A stretch of DNA of 64,000 bases from JAEZDR01 sp039811185 (GCA_039811185.1 JBDHYF010000006.1:62001-126000); one strand, 5' to 3'; shown: positions 51,299 through 60,837, numbered from the stretch's first letter. A program made the numbers and translations. The notes: generated by a model from the letters alone, not told the origin.

Positions 51299-51306
51299 TA
51301 ACTTTG
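51299..51306 (+). promoter_or_regulatory. -7 promoter element for the bacilliredoxin gene
   Basis: TAACTTTG, exact TAnnTTTG match, 16 nt upstream of ATG 51323. Confidence 0.55.
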
Positions 51307-51322
51307 CGTAAAATTTTTAGCG

Positions 51323-51736
51323 ATGTATCCCTCAGACATAGTATTACCCATGAAGGGTGAATTAACCGAACAAGGTTTTGAAGACGTAACTACAGCAGAA
51401 GCAGCGGAGCAAGCCATTAAGAAAAGTGGAAGCACGCTCTTTGTAATCAATTCTGTTTGCGGCTGTGCGGCCGGCGCTGCGCGTCCTGCCGTGGTGATGG
51501 CAATTAACAATACAGACAAAAAGCCGACTAATTTGGCTACCGCATTTGCGGGCTACGATTTTGACGCCGTGAACGCTGCCCGTGAGCACATGGCGCCTTA
51601 TCCGCCATCTTCGCCCTCAATTGCGTTATTTAAAGACGGAGAATTAGTGCATATGATTGAGCGCCACATGATTGAAGGTAAGCCTGCACAAGTGATTGCT
51701 CAAAATCTGATTGCTGCTTTCGAACAATATTGCTAA
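51323..51736 (+). CDS. BrxA/BrxB-family bacilliredoxin
   Basis: A 137-residue thioredoxin-fold protein of the YphP/YqiW family. The active site C46-G-C48 lies in NSVCGCAAGAARPA, the family CGC motif. In bacilli these remove bacillithiol from proteins; bacillithiol is also made by some Bacteroidota, so the same role is likely, but this genome's thiol is not known from the window. It is monocistronic, with promoter and terminator on either side. Confidence 0.92.
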   Translation: MYPSDIVLPMKGELTEQGFEDVTTAEAAEQAIKKSGSTLFVINSVCGCAAGAARPAVVMAINNTDKKPTNLATAFAGYDFDAVNAAREHMAPYPPSSPSIALFKDGELVHMIERHMIEGKPAQVIAQNLIAAFEQYC

Positions 51737-51783
51737 TATTGCAGTCCGGATTTTGGATTTATAAGATGTGTTAGTAATGTTCA

Positions 51784-51810
51784 ATCCCGCTGTCCAGCGG
51801 GATTTTTTTT
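51784..51810 (+). terminator. Rho-independent terminator after the bacilliredoxin gene
   Basis: Stem ATCCCGCTG/CAGCGGGAT with a 2-nt core loop (51784-51803), followed by eight T. Confidence 0.88.
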
Positions 51811-51850
51811 GATTAGATACTTTATTATTGCAGCCACATAAAAAGCCGTT

Positions 51851-53134
51851 ATGTATCCCAATTTATATTTTGCATTTAAAGACCTGTTTGGTGTTGAACT
51901 ACAGTTCCTGAAAATTGTAAACACCTTCGGTTTCTTTGTTGCAATCTCGTTTCTCCTTGCGGCCTGGCTGCTCACGAAAGAACTGAAGAGGCGACAGGCC
52001 CTGAAACAATTTATACCCGTTGAACAAAAAACAATTATTGGCCGCCCGGCTTCTTCGGGCGAGTTGTTGCTGAATGCGCTGCTCGGATTTTTAGTAGGAT
52101 TTAAGCTGATTGGCGTGTTTCTGACTGAAGGCGCGCTAAACGACCCTCAGGCATTTATATTTTCGGGAGAAGGCAGTTGGGGAGCAGGTCTGCTGCTTGC
52201 CGCATTATTTGCGGGAATGAAGTGGCGCGAAAAAGATAGGCTTAAACTGGAAAAGCCTCAGGAAAAGCCCATTCCCTTATGGCCATCCGACCGGGTTGGC
52301 GATATCACTATTCTGGCAGCGGTATCCGGATTTTTCGGTGCTAAGCTTTTCGATAATCTCGAAAATTGGGATCGCTTTATTGAGAATCCCTTGCTGAATA
52401 TGATTTCTCCCTATGGATTAACCTTCTACGGAGGGTTGATTGTGGCGGGCGTTGCGCTGGCCATCTATTTCAGGAAACATAAAATTCCCTTCCTGCGTTT
52501 TGCCGATGCCATTTCGCCTTCCATGATGCTTGCTTACGGAGTAGGGCGCATGGGATGTCAGTTTTCCGGCGACGGCGACTGGGGAATTTACAACAGTGCT
52601 TTTCAGGCGTCACCCGACGGCAGCATATCGCGGGCAACACAAAATTTTTCAGAAACGGTTCAACAGCATCAACAATATTTCGCAGAACATTATACAAACC
52701 TCGATGCAATTCCACACACCGCTTTTTCGGGCGTAAGCTGGCTGCCCGACTGGTTTTTTGCCTACACTTATCCGCACAATGTAAACAAAGAAGGCATTGC
52801 ACTTGCCAACTGCAACTGGGACGGCGGTTATTGTAATTATCTTCCGGTTCCCGTGTTTCCCACACCTCTTTACGAAATCATTGCGGCTCTCCTCATTTTC
52901 GTTGTACTGTGGTTGCTGCGCAAGCGCTTCCAGCACGCCGGAAGGTTGTTTGGTCTTTATTTAATATTAAACGGAGTGGAACGTTTTCTGGTGGAGAAAA
53001 TCCGTGTAAACACAACCTATAATATCGCAGGATTTCATCCTACCCAGGCCGAAATTATTTCTACCTGCCTTGTAATAACCGGGATTGTTTTATACACGAT
53101 GGCGCCGAAGCTGAAGCGTTTTAATGCAGGATGA
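51851..53134 (+). CDS. lgt: Prolipoprotein diacylglyceryl transferase (Bacteroidota-type Lgt)
   Basis: A 427-residue inner-membrane enzyme that adds diacylglyceryl to the lipobox cysteine of the many lipoproteins encoded nearby. Helices are spread along the chain; LTFYGGLIVAG (190-200), GVGRMGCQFSGDGDWG (230-245, R233 corresponds to the essential arginine) and PTPLYEI (338-343) mark the family. The E. coli H103-G-G is Y193-G-G here, and an insertion of about 90 residues (245-335) precedes the PTPLYE segment. It is well above the usual 260-300 residues. A -7-like TATTATTG lies at 51833-51840, 10 nt upstream. Confidence 0.88.
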   Translation: MYPNLYFAFKDLFGVELQFLKIVNTFGFFVAISFLLAAWLLTKELKRRQALKQFIPVEQKTIIGRPASSGELLLNALLGFLVGFKLIGVFLTEGALNDPQAFIFSGEGSWGAGLLLAALFAGMKWREKDRLKLEKPQEKPIPLWPSDRVGDITILAAVSGFFGAKLFDNLENWDRFIENPLLNMISPYGLTFYGGLIVAGVALAIYFRKHKIPFLRFADAISPSMMLAYGVGRMGCQFSGDGDWGIYNSAFQASPDGSISRATQNFSETVQQHQQYFAEHYTNLDAIPHTAFSGVSWLPDWFFAYTYPHNVNKEGIALANCNWDGGYCNYLPVPVFPTPLYEIIAALLIFVVLWLLRKRFQHAGRLFGLYLILNGVERFLVEKIRVNTTYNIAGFHPTQAEIISTCLVITGIVLYTMAPKLKRFNAG

Positions 53135-53167
53135 TGGCGCGGCTCGGGTTTGTGTAGATACAATGGC

Positions 53168-53175
53168 TAATTTTG
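53168..53175 (+). promoter_or_regulatory. -7 promoter element for the menaquinone operon
   Basis: TAATTTTG, exact TAnnTTTG match, 25 nt upstream of the menF ATG at 53201. Confidence 0.6.
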
Positions 53176-53200
53176 CGATCAAATTTTTTAGACTGATTTT

Positions 53201-54253
53201 ATGTTGGAAGATGTGGCTGCGGTTTTACTACAAAAAAATATCCCCTTCGCATTGTACCGCGTTCCCAATGCGATCAAAACGCAGCTCGCGGTCGATGAAG
53301 AGTTATCTCGTTTCGCTCATGAGGGCCGATTTGTAATTGCACCATTTCAGACGAGTTCATCATCCAAAAAAATCATTCTATTTAAAATTGCGGATTCGGC
53401 TGACCGAAATGCCCTGCGACGAGCGGCTGACGAAATGGATAAACGGAGTGTCGCGGTAACTGAACTCCCAACTCAAACATCAAAGCAATCCTTTATCGAT
53501 AGTTTTCACACGATAACAGATTATATGCAATCGCAAGGCCTCTCAAAGGCTGTTCTTTCGAGAGTTCTGCTCATCAACAAGCCAATGGCGTTCTCTGCTT
53601 TATCATTTTTTAAAAAACTTAGGGCGACTTATCCCGCTGCTTTCGTACATCTTTTTTATCATCCTTCTTCCGGCGTCTGGGCCGGCGCAACCCCTGAGTT
53701 ATTATTACACAGGAATGGAAACCGCGTAACAACGATGGCGCTTGCGGGAACACAGAAAAAACACGAGGGCGAATACCATTGGGGTGAGAAAGAGATGGAA
53801 GAACATCGACTGCTATACGATCATATCGAATCGGTATTTAACCAGCATCATTGTATTTTGCGAAGCAAATCTGCATCCTACACCGTGGAAGCGGCCGCTG
53901 TAGCGCATTTGCGAACCGATTTTGAATTTGATTGCACCCCGGAAACAGAGTTTGAACAGCTTGTTGACGACTACCATCCAACCCCTGCCGTTGCGGGTCT
54001 GCCGGTTAATAAATCGATAGAAGCAATTGCATTGGCGGAGAAACACCGGCGGGCTTATTACAGTGGCTACCTTGGCGAAATAACGGGCAAAAGGGCAGAG
54101 TTGTTTGTAAACTTAAGGTGTGTGCAAATTGGCGAATCGCAGCTTGCCGTTTACGTTGGTGGTGGCATTACCGCCGGCTCGCTGGCAGAGGCGGAATGGA
54201 ACGAAACAATTATTAAAAGTAAAACGATGGTTGATGTGATCAATCGGGCATAG
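53201..54253 (+). CDS. menF: Isochorismate synthase
   Basis: Converts chorismate to isochorismate, entry to menaquinone synthesis. The 350-residue protein has the chorismate-binding domain with GVWAGATPELLLHRN, TMALAGTQK, WGEKEMEEHRLLYDHIES, HPTPAVAGLP and RAYYSGYLGEITG, plus CVQIGESQLAVYVGGGITAGS at the end. It is the first gene of the men operon, one base before menD. The downstream order menD-menB-menA-menC-menE supports a menaquinone rather than siderophore role. Confidence 0.94.
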   Translation: MLEDVAAVLLQKNIPFALYRVPNAIKTQLAVDEELSRFAHEGRFVIAPFQTSSSSKKIILFKIADSADRNALRRAADEMDKRSVAVTELPTQTSKQSFIDSFHTITDYMQSQGLSKAVLSRVLLINKPMAFSALSFFKKLRATYPAAFVHLFYHPSSGVWAGATPELLLHRNGNRVTTMALAGTQKKHEGEYHWGEKEMEEHRLLYDHIESVFNQHHCILRSKSASYTVEAAAVAHLRTDFEFDCTPETEFEQLVDDYHPTPAVAGLPVNKSIEAIALAEKHRRAYYSGYLGEITGKRAELFVNLRCVQIGESQLAVYVGGGITAGSLAEAEWNETIIKSKTMVDVINRA

Positions 54254-54254
54254 A

Positions 54255-55955
54255 ATGGGTATTGAACAATCGGACAAGAAGGGTATTCAGTATATCGTAG
54301 CATCGCTTGCGGCTTTGGGCGTAAGCAAAGTTGTTATTTGTCCCGGCTCACGAAATGCACCGCTGACAATTTCTTTTAACCGCCATCCACAGTTTAGCTG
54401 TATCAGTATCCGCGACGAGCGCAGCGCAGCATTTGTAGCGCTCGGCATGGCCGCAGAATGTAAAGAACCCGTTGTGGTGGTTTGCACAAGCGGATCTGCT
54501 GCATTAAACTTTGCGCCCGCGGTTGCGGAGGCTTTTTATCAGCGCATACCATTAATTGTTGTAACAGCCGACAGGCCGAAGGCCTGGACCGGGCAAGGCG
54601 ATGGTCAAACCATCAATCAAACAAACGTGTTTGCCAATTATATCCGCAAATTTTATGAGTTGAACGGAGACGCAACACACGCAGATGAGCTGTGGATGAT
54701 TCAGCGTGCAGTCAGCGAAGGAGTGGCCGTTGCTATTCATCGCGACCGCGGCCCGGTTCACTTGAATATTCCCGTTGATGAGCCTTTGTACGGAACTCAA
54801 AAGTTGAATGATTTACCGGTACGGGTTCATCGCTGCGAGCTGCCGGTGAACCACCTCTCCGAACTGTCCGGATCGAACTACAGCAAAACATTTTCACGAT
54901 CGAAAAGGGTAATGATTTTAGCGGGACAAATGCCCCACGATGCGCATCTCCAACAGCAGTTGGCGGAGTTGTCGAAACTTTCGAATGTGGTTGTGCTTAC
55001 AGAAACAACATCTAATCTCCATCACCCATCTTTTATTCAAAATATCGACCGGTGTATCACTGCTCTAAGCGCCGATGATCAAATCAAATTTGCACCGGAT
55101 TTATTGATTACAATTGGAGGAGCTGTTATTTCGAAAAGAATAAAAGGGTTTATCCGGAAAAACAAACCATTGTATCATTGGAATGTGGATGCTTTTGATG
55201 CATCGATGGACACCTATCAAAGCCTGACTGACGCAATATATCTGCCTCCGGCCGGGTTCTTTTCTCAACTGCAAACCGACAGTGGAAGCCTGCAATCGGA
55301 TTACGCTTTACTTTGGAAACAATTGAACGCAGAAAAGCAGCAGCTGCATCATAATTTTCTCGCCGAGGCGCCCTTCAGCGATTTAAGAGCGTTTCAGGAT
55401 ATTTTTAACCATATTCCGCCTTATTACGCCATACATTTTTCAAATAGTTCGCCTATACGTTACGGGCAGTTGTTTTCTTCAAAAAATACCTGGGCTTTTT
55501 ATTGCAACCGCGGCACAAGCGGCATCGACGGTTGTACAAGCACTGCAGTGGGCACAGCGTTCAGCAATCCGGAAAGAAAATTTCTACTCATCACCGGCGA
55601 TGTGGCTTTCGCGTACGACATCAATGGTCTGTGGAACGAGCTGCCGACAAACAACTTAAAAATTATCCTGATAAACAATAGTGGCGGGAACATTTTCCGC
55701 ATTATTCCCGGCCCTGATACCATTGATGAAAGAGAAACTTTTTTTGAAACGAAGATGACATCGGACGCAGCAAAACTCTCCGCTCATTTCAACTGGAGTT
55801 ATCTTGCTGAACGTGAAGGCGACAATCTTGTGGAAGCGTTGCATCGCTTATTTCACAGTGAAAGCAGGTGTATTCTTGAAATATTCACCGATGCGGAAAC
55901 AAGCGCCGAAACTTTAAAGCAATATTGGAGATATTTAAACCAGAAGCTATCATGA
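54255..55955 (+). CDS. menD: SEPHCHC synthase (MenD)
   Basis: A 566-residue thiamine-diphosphate enzyme that joins isochorismate and 2-oxoglutarate. Visible: VVICPGSRNAPLTISF with the family SRN motif, RDERSAAFVALGMA with the ThDP-activating glutamate, VVCTSGSAALNFAPAVAEA, ADRPKAWTGQGDGQTI and the C-terminal ThDP-Mg motif GDVAFAYDINGLWN ... NNSGGNIF. Length is normal. Its stop overlaps the menB start as ATGA. Confidence 0.95.
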   Translation: MGIEQSDKKGIQYIVASLAALGVSKVVICPGSRNAPLTISFNRHPQFSCISIRDERSAAFVALGMAAECKEPVVVVCTSGSAALNFAPAVAEAFYQRIPLIVVTADRPKAWTGQGDGQTINQTNVFANYIRKFYELNGDATHADELWMIQRAVSEGVAVAIHRDRGPVHLNIPVDEPLYGTQKLNDLPVRVHRCELPVNHLSELSGSNYSKTFSRSKRVMILAGQMPHDAHLQQQLAELSKLSNVVVLTETTSNLHHPSFIQNIDRCITALSADDQIKFAPDLLITIGGAVISKRIKGFIRKNKPLYHWNVDAFDASMDTYQSLTDAIYLPPAGFFSQLQTDSGSLQSDYALLWKQLNAEKQQLHHNFLAEAPFSDLRAFQDIFNHIPPYYAIHFSNSSPIRYGQLFSSKNTWAFYCNRGTSGIDGCTSTAVGTAFSNPERKFLLITGDVAFAYDINGLWNELPTNNLKIILINNSGGNIFRIIPGPDTIDERETFFETKMTSDAAKLSAHFNWSYLAEREGDNLVEALHRLFHSESRCILEIFTDAETSAETLKQYWRYLNQKLS

Positions 55956-56800
55956 ATAATTATTCCATATCCTGGCAAACGATAAAAGAATATTCGGACA
56001 TCACATTTAAATATTGTGATGGTGTTGCACGCATTGCCTTCAACCGTCCGGAAGTAAGAAATGCTTTCAGGCCCGAAACGGTATCGCAGTTGCTGGACGC
56101 TTTGGTTATTGCGCACGAGGCGCAGGAAATTGGCGTTGTGTTAATCAGCGGTGAAGGGCCTTCACCAAAGGATGGCGGATGGGCATTCTGTTCGGGTGGC
56201 GACCAACGCGTGCGTGCACCGAGAGGCTATCAGGGAACGGATGGCGTTGCGAAGTTTAATATCCTTGATGTGCAGCGTCAAATAAGATTTATGAACAAAG
56301 TTGTGATTGCTGTGGTACCTGGTTGGGCCGTCGGCGGCGGTCACAGCCTTCATGTAGTTTGCGACCTTACACTTGCCAGCAGAGAACACGCAATTTTTAA
56401 ACAAACCGATGTAGATGTAGCGAGCGTGGACGGCGGTTTTGGTTCGGCTTATCTTGCCCGTCAGGTTGGACAAAAAAGAGCCCGCGAGATTTTCTTTTTA
56501 GGACGGTCGTACTCTGCACAAGAGGCATTTGACATGGGCATGGTGAACGCGGTTGTTCCGCATGAAGCCCTTGAAAACACTGCATTTGAGTGGGCGCAGG
56601 AAATATTGATGAAAAGTCCGACCGCCATTAAAATGGCGAAATTCGGATTTAATTTAATCGATGACGGCCTGGTAGGACAGCAGGTTTTTGCGGGAGAAAC
56701 AACCCGCTTGATTTATATGACCGAAGAAGCGAGAGAAGGACGCGATGCTTTTCTCGAAAAACGAAAACCGGATTTTAAAAAGTTTCCAAAATTTCCCTGA
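55952..56800 (+). CDS. menB: 1,4-dihydroxy-2-naphthoyl-CoA synthase
   Basis: A 282-residue crotonase-fold enzyme closing the second ring of the naphthoquinone. Motifs: ARIAFNRPEVRNAFRPETV, FCSGGDQRVR with the oxyanion glycine, VPGWAVGGGHSLHVVCDLTLASR, QTDVDVASVDGGFGSAYLARQVG and the long KRKPDFKKFPKFP C-terminus typical of MenB. Start at ATG 55952 overlaps the menD stop; an earlier in-frame start at 55925 lies inside menD. Third gene of the operon, 3 nt ahead of menA. Confidence 0.95.
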   Translation: MNNYSISWQTIKEYSDITFKYCDGVARIAFNRPEVRNAFRPETVSQLLDALVIAHEAQEIGVVLISGEGPSPKDGGWAFCSGGDQRVRAPRGYQGTDGVAKFNILDVQRQIRFMNKVVIAVVPGWAVGGGHSLHVVCDLTLASREHAIFKQTDVDVASVDGGFGSAYLARQVGQKRAREIFFLGRSYSAQEAFDMGMVNAVVPHEALENTAFEWAQEILMKSPTAIKMAKFGFNLIDDGLVGQQVFAGETTRLIYMTEEAREGRDAFLEKRKPDFKKFPKFP

Positions 56801-56803
56801 TAC

Positions 56804-57706
56804 ATGGCAACTGTTTCTGCATGGCTTGTAGCCTTTCGCCTCCGTACATTGCCGCTCGCTTTGTCAACAATATTTCTTGGAAGTTTTCTTGCTGCACACG
56901 AAAACGCTTTCCGAGTAGAAATTTTCGCCGGCGCCGTGTTCACAACGTTATGCCTGCAAATTTTGAGCAATCTTGCCAACGACTACGGCGATGCGGTTAA
57001 CGGCGTAGATAACATGGATCGCATCGGGCCAAAACGCAGTTTGCAAACCGGCGCGCTCACATTAGCACAAATGAAGAATGCCATTATTTTGTTTGTGGTG
57101 CTGTCGTTTGTTGCCGGCATCACGCTCTTGTATTTCAGTTTGCGCAATACTTCCTCGGCTGCGCTCGTCATTATGTTGCTGACGGGTATTGCCTCAATCG
57201 GAGCCGCATTAAAGTACACAATTGGGAAATCGCCCTACGGCTATGCGGGTTTTGGCGATATTGCCGTGTTTGTATTTTTTGGAATCGTTGGTGTACTCGG
57301 CAGTTATTTCCTCTACACCGGAAAGTTGCATTCATCTCTTTTCTTACCCGCCGCGGCAATGGGATTTTTTAGCACCGGCGTATTAAATCTGAACAACCTC
57401 CGCGACTACCGGAACGATAAAGCATTTGGGAAACGAACCGTTGTAGTGAAGATGGGATTGCGTTACGGACGACGCTATCATTTGTTATTGATTTTATCGG
57501 GAATTGCGGCCGCCTTCCTTTTTATGATGATCCAGCCGGTTCGCATTTGGAATTATCTTTTTGTGCTGTCGCTCCCTTTGTTTATTCGAAATATGATGGT
57601 GGTGATGCGCAATACCGACTCGCATTTGTTGGATCCGGAGTTGAAAAATCTTGCGCTTACAACGCTTCTTTTCAGCCTGCTTTTTGGGCTGGGATTGCTG
57701 ATTTAA
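56804..57706 (+). CDS. menA: 1,4-dihydroxy-2-naphthoate polyprenyltransferase
   Basis: A 300-residue UbiA-family membrane enzyme that prenylates DHNA. The first Asp-rich motif is NLANDYGDAVNGVDNMDRIG (about 57-76), the second is NNLRDYRNDKAFGKRTVVV, and eight or so membrane helices span the chain. Sequence and context in the men operon fit MenA. The next gene starts 10 nt downstream. Confidence 0.95.
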   Translation: MATVSAWLVAFRLRTLPLALSTIFLGSFLAAHENAFRVEIFAGAVFTTLCLQILSNLANDYGDAVNGVDNMDRIGPKRSLQTGALTLAQMKNAIILFVVLSFVAGITLLYFSLRNTSSAALVIMLLTGIASIGAALKYTIGKSPYGYAGFGDIAVFVFFGIVGVLGSYFLYTGKLHSSLFLPAAAMGFFSTGVLNLNNLRDYRNDKAFGKRTVVVKMGLRYGRRYHLLLILSGIAAAFLFMMIQPVRIWNYLFVLSLPLFIRNMMVVMRNTDSHLLDPELKNLALTTLLFSLLFGLGLLI

Positions 57707-57716
57707 TGCAATACTT

Positions 57717-58757
57717 ATGACGATTCATTTCAGAAAATATACACTTCAGTTTAAACAACCAGGCGGCACGAGCAGAGGAATACTGCGTTCGAAGGATACT
57801 TATATTTTGATTGCCGCTGATGGCGAGCGGCGCGCTTATGGAGAAGCCGCATTATTTCGGGGATTATCGGCCGATGATCGGCCCAATTATGAGGAGGTGC
57901 TTGGAGAATGTTGCGGAAGGCTTTTGGTGGAAGGCAGAAAAGTGTTGCAGGAGTACAGTGAGTGGCCATCTGTTGTATTCGGATGTGAAACCTTGCTGTT
58001 CGATGTGCAGAATGGCTTCCGGCAGGTTATTTTTCCAAAAGCTTTTTTGGAGGCGGGGTTTACCGTTAGATCGAATGGCCTTGTTTGGATGGGAACAAAA
58101 AGTTTTATGCTGGAGCAGATTAAGCAGAAACTGAATGAGGGATTTACTTCAATAAAACTAAAAATAGGTGCCATTGATTTTGAAACGGAGATTGAGCTGA
58201 TCCGTTTTATCCGAAAGCAGTTTAGCACATCGGAAGTTGAAGTTCGGCTTGATGCAAACGGTGCTTTTACCGCGGAAAATGCTTTGAGCTATCTACACCA
58301 GCTGTCTGCATTCGGAATCAGTTATGTAGAACAACCTATCAAGGCCGGCCAGTGGCAGGAAATGGCAAGGATTATAGAACAATCTCCGGTTCCGATTGCT
58401 TTGGATGAAGAACTGATTGGACATTACTCAATCCCCTCCAAACGTAGGTTAATGGAAACCCTTCAGCCGCACCTGATTGTATTGAAACCCGCACTGGCAG
58501 GCGGTTTCGAGGCCTGCGACGACTGGAAAAAGCTGGCAGGAGAGATGGGTGGCGATTGGGTAATTACTTCTGCCTTGGAAAGCAACATCGGCCTAAACGC
58601 AATTGCCCAGTATGCGGCTGCAGAGCCGGGAAATTATGCGCAGGGCCTTGGTACCGGAATGCTGTTCACCAATAATTTTGGTTCGCCATATACTTTCGAT
58701 GCAAACGGCTTGCATTATCACCAACAATCAGCCTGGAATTTCGAGGCATTATCATGA
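57717..58757 (+). CDS. menC: o-Succinylbenzoate synthase
   Basis: A 346-residue enolase-superfamily enzyme that dehydrates SHCHC to o-succinylbenzoate. The acid/base lysine motif is SIKLKIGAI, metal ligands follow in RLDANGAF, YVEQPI and IALDEELIG, and the second lysine is in IVLKPALAGG. The N-terminal capping domain starts FRKYTLQFKQPGGTSRG. Its stop overlaps the menE start by 4 nt. Confidence 0.92.
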   Translation: MTIHFRKYTLQFKQPGGTSRGILRSKDTYILIAADGERRAYGEAALFRGLSADDRPNYEEVLGECCGRLLVEGRKVLQEYSEWPSVVFGCETLLFDVQNGFRQVIFPKAFLEAGFTVRSNGLVWMGTKSFMLEQIKQKLNEGFTSIKLKIGAIDFETEIELIRFIRKQFSTSEVEVRLDANGAFTAENALSYLHQLSAFGISYVEQPIKAGQWQEMARIIEQSPVPIALDEELIGHYSIPSKRRLMETLQPHLIVLKPALAGGFEACDDWKKLAGEMGGDWVITSALESNIGLNAIAQYAAAEPGNYAQGLGTGMLFTNNFGSPYTFDANGLHYHQQSAWNFEALS

Positions 58758-59821
58758 ATCATTTGCGCTTTAATACAATTTCTATTAACGGAGAAGTTTT
58801 AAGCATTTCGGACGCTATTGCATTCTGCAAATGCAGCAACAGCGATAATTTGCGGAGCATGGGTGATTTCTTAGCTGAATGGTTTACTGCCGACGAAAGC
58901 ATCCGGTTACAAACAAGCGGCTCCACAGGACATCCAAAAATCATAGAGGTGAAAAAGGAGCAGATGCTGCAAAGTGCCGCCATGACAGCGAATTTTTTTG
59001 GTTTCGAGCACGGACAAACCGCATTGCACTGTCTGCCGCTCGCCTATATTGCAGGTAAAATGATGGTGGTGCGCGCCTTGTACAGCGGCTTAAACTTATT
59101 ATGTATTGAGCCGGTTCATTATCCTTTGCAACAGCTGCCTACATCTACCTTCATCGATTTTGCGCCGCTTGTTCCGATGCAACTTGATGAAGCAGAAGAC
59201 ACATCGGCAATAAAAACGATTTTGTTGGGCGGCGCACCGCTAAATCCGCAGCAAGAAAAGAAAATTAAAAGCCTTTCATCGGATGTTTTTCACGGATACG
59301 GAATGACGGAAACGCTGAGCCATGTGGCGGTCCGGCGCATAAATGGGGATGCGGCTTCTCACATCTACAAGGCGCTTCCGGGAATTCGCTTCGAAACAGA
59401 CAACAGATCTTGTTTGGTTATCTCAGCGCCTTTTGTTGCTGATAAAGTGTACACAAATGATGTGGTAGAATGGATAGATGCAGAATCGTTTGTTTGGAAG
59501 GGTAGGGTTGATAACGTCATCAACAGTGGTGGCGTGAAGTTGTTTCCGGAAGCAGTTGAAAGCAGGATTTCCGCAATTATCGACAAACCTTTTTTTGTAG
59601 CCGCTGTTGCCGACGAACACCTTGGCGAAGCACTTTGTCTGGTTATAGAAAGCTTGTATCCGGGCGCTGCGCAAGCTGAAGGGTTAATGCGGTTGCTGCA
59701 CGAAAATTTAAGCCGCTTCGAACATCCGAAGCATGTGTTTTTTATCGAGAAATTCTTTCGAACCGAAAGCGGGAAAATTCAACGGAAAAAGACGCTGCAA
59801 ACTGCCATGAATCGGCTTTAG
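58754..59821 (+). CDS. menE: o-Succinylbenzoate-CoA ligase, short form
   Basis: A 355-residue AMP-forming ligase. The P-loop-like motif is LQTSGSTGHPKIIEVKKEQM, with LLGGAPL, HGYGMTETLSHVA and WKGRVDNVINSGGVKLFPE further on, and a C-terminal FFRTESGKIQRKK lysine motif. It is shorter than typical MenE (about 450-490) because most of the N-terminal subdomain is missing, as seen in some Bacteroidota. Last gene of the men operon; its stop overlaps the convergent LuxE-like gene by 4 nt. Confidence 0.9.
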   Translation: MNHLRFNTISINGEVLSISDAIAFCKCSNSDNLRSMGDFLAEWFTADESIRLQTSGSTGHPKIIEVKKEQMLQSAAMTANFFGFEHGQTALHCLPLAYIAGKMMVVRALYSGLNLLCIEPVHYPLQQLPTSTFIDFAPLVPMQLDEAEDTSAIKTILLGGAPLNPQQEKKIKSLSSDVFHGYGMTETLSHVAVRRINGDAASHIYKALPGIRFETDNRSCLVISAPFVADKVYTNDVVEWIDAESFVWKGRVDNVINSGGVKLFPEAVESRISAIIDKPFFVAAVADEHLGEALCLVIESLYPGAAQAEGLMRLLHENLSRFEHPKHVFFIEKFFRTESGKIQRKKTLQTAMNRL

Positions 59822-60795
59822 GCTATCAGTAAACTGCATCCTCTGATGTCGCTGTTATCGGCTCTTCCCAACACTTCAAAGCTTCCGTCGTCGTAAACGA
59901 TTCCAATATCATCGGTTGCAATAAAGCTGCATGAATATACGTTCGCCAAATCAATTACATTAATCAATCCGCGGCCGGTACTGCGCACAGCAAGCGGATC
60001 ATCCTCCTGACGCACCACCACTTTCATCCACGGTGGACAAAAAAATCTACCATCGCCTTTGGAGTATGCCTGACTTAACAACTCTGTCATTCCATATTCC
60101 GCGTGCACCGCATCAATCTTTAAATTCTTCTTTAAAATTTCATGCACTTCCGTTCTGATCATTTCTTTTTTTCGCCCCTTCATACCACCGGTTTCCATTA
60201 CAATTACCGCCGCCTTCAATTCTGATGGAAAAGATTCGGCAAAATCGAGCAGCGCAAAGGAAACTCCGAGCAACAAGATCTTTCGATTCATCTTTAAAAC
60301 GTCGTGGATTTTCTTACTCAGCCTGTCAAAATCGTAAAGATGAAATCCGCTTTCCGGTTGATTGGATTGCCGAATCATTTCTTCCGCCATATAAATCAGC
60401 GATGAACCGGAACGTTCGAGGTAGGAGGGCAAAAGCGCAAGGACACAGTATTGCTCTATTGCACCATAAAAAAAGTCAAATCCTTTTGTAAAGGATGTTT
60501 GATACAGCTCAACATCTTTTACAAAATGTTTGCTCGTTTCCATTCCAGTAGTGCCGGAGCTGGTAAAAATAATTTGAGGTTCAAAATCACCGCAGGCAAC
60601 GCGATGTGTTTTAAAAAAGTTTACCGGCAAATAACGAAATGCGTGTAGGCCCTGTTCTTCTGTTTCAGGAAGGGCAGCAATCCAATCCGCATAAACTGCG
60701 TTGTGTTGTTTTTGATATTGAAAAACCCGGAGAGCGTTTTCATAAAAACCGGCACCCGTCGTTTCGAAAATGTCATTTATCAAATCCTTGCCCAC
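59818..60795 (-). CDS. LuxE-like acyl-protein synthetase/AMP-dependent ligase
   Basis: A 325-residue protein of the acyl-protein synthetase (LuxE/PaaK-related) family: FTSSGTTGMETSKHF (about 77-91) is the ATP-binding loop, VIVMETGGMKGRKKEMIRTEVHE and HAEYGMTELLSQAYS follow, with DLANVYSCSFIATDDIGIV and VLGRADNSDIRGCS near the end. It should activate a carboxylate with ATP. The substrate is unknown. The start is GTG 60795; no ATG lies nearby in frame. It converges on menE and is divergent from the following lipoprotein. Confidence 0.82.
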   Translation of the reverse strand: MGKDLINDIFETTGAGFYENALRVFQYQKQHNAVYADWIAALPETEEQGLHAFRYLPVNFFKTHRVACGDFEPQIIFTSSGTTGMETSKHFVKDVELYQTSFTKGFDFFYGAIEQYCVLALLPSYLERSGSSLIYMAEEMIRQSNQPESGFHLYDFDRLSKKIHDVLKMNRKILLLGVSFALLDFAESFPSELKAAVIVMETGGMKGRKKEMIRTEVHEILKKNLKIDAVHAEYGMTELLSQAYSKGDGRFFCPPWMKVVVRQEDDPLAVRSTGRGLINVIDLANVYSCSFIATDDIGIVYDDGSFEVLGRADNSDIRGCSLLIA

Positions 60796-60812
60796 GCTTG
60801 AGTAATAAGTTT

Positions 60813-60820
60813 TAAATTTG
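60813..60820 (+). promoter_or_regulatory. -7 promoter element for the lipoprotein-UbiA-like-M42 genes
   Basis: TAAATTTG, exact TAnnTTTG match, 17 nt upstream of ATG 60838. A TTG at 60788-60790 gives a 22-nt spacer. Confidence 0.6.
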
Positions 60821-60837
60821 AAATCGAAATTTTTAGA

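Noticed and set aside
59818..60795. LuxE-like gene considered as part of a lux bioluminescence cluster
   Set aside because: No luxA, B, C or D homologue is in the window; the LuxE/PaaK-type fold is widely used for other acid activations.
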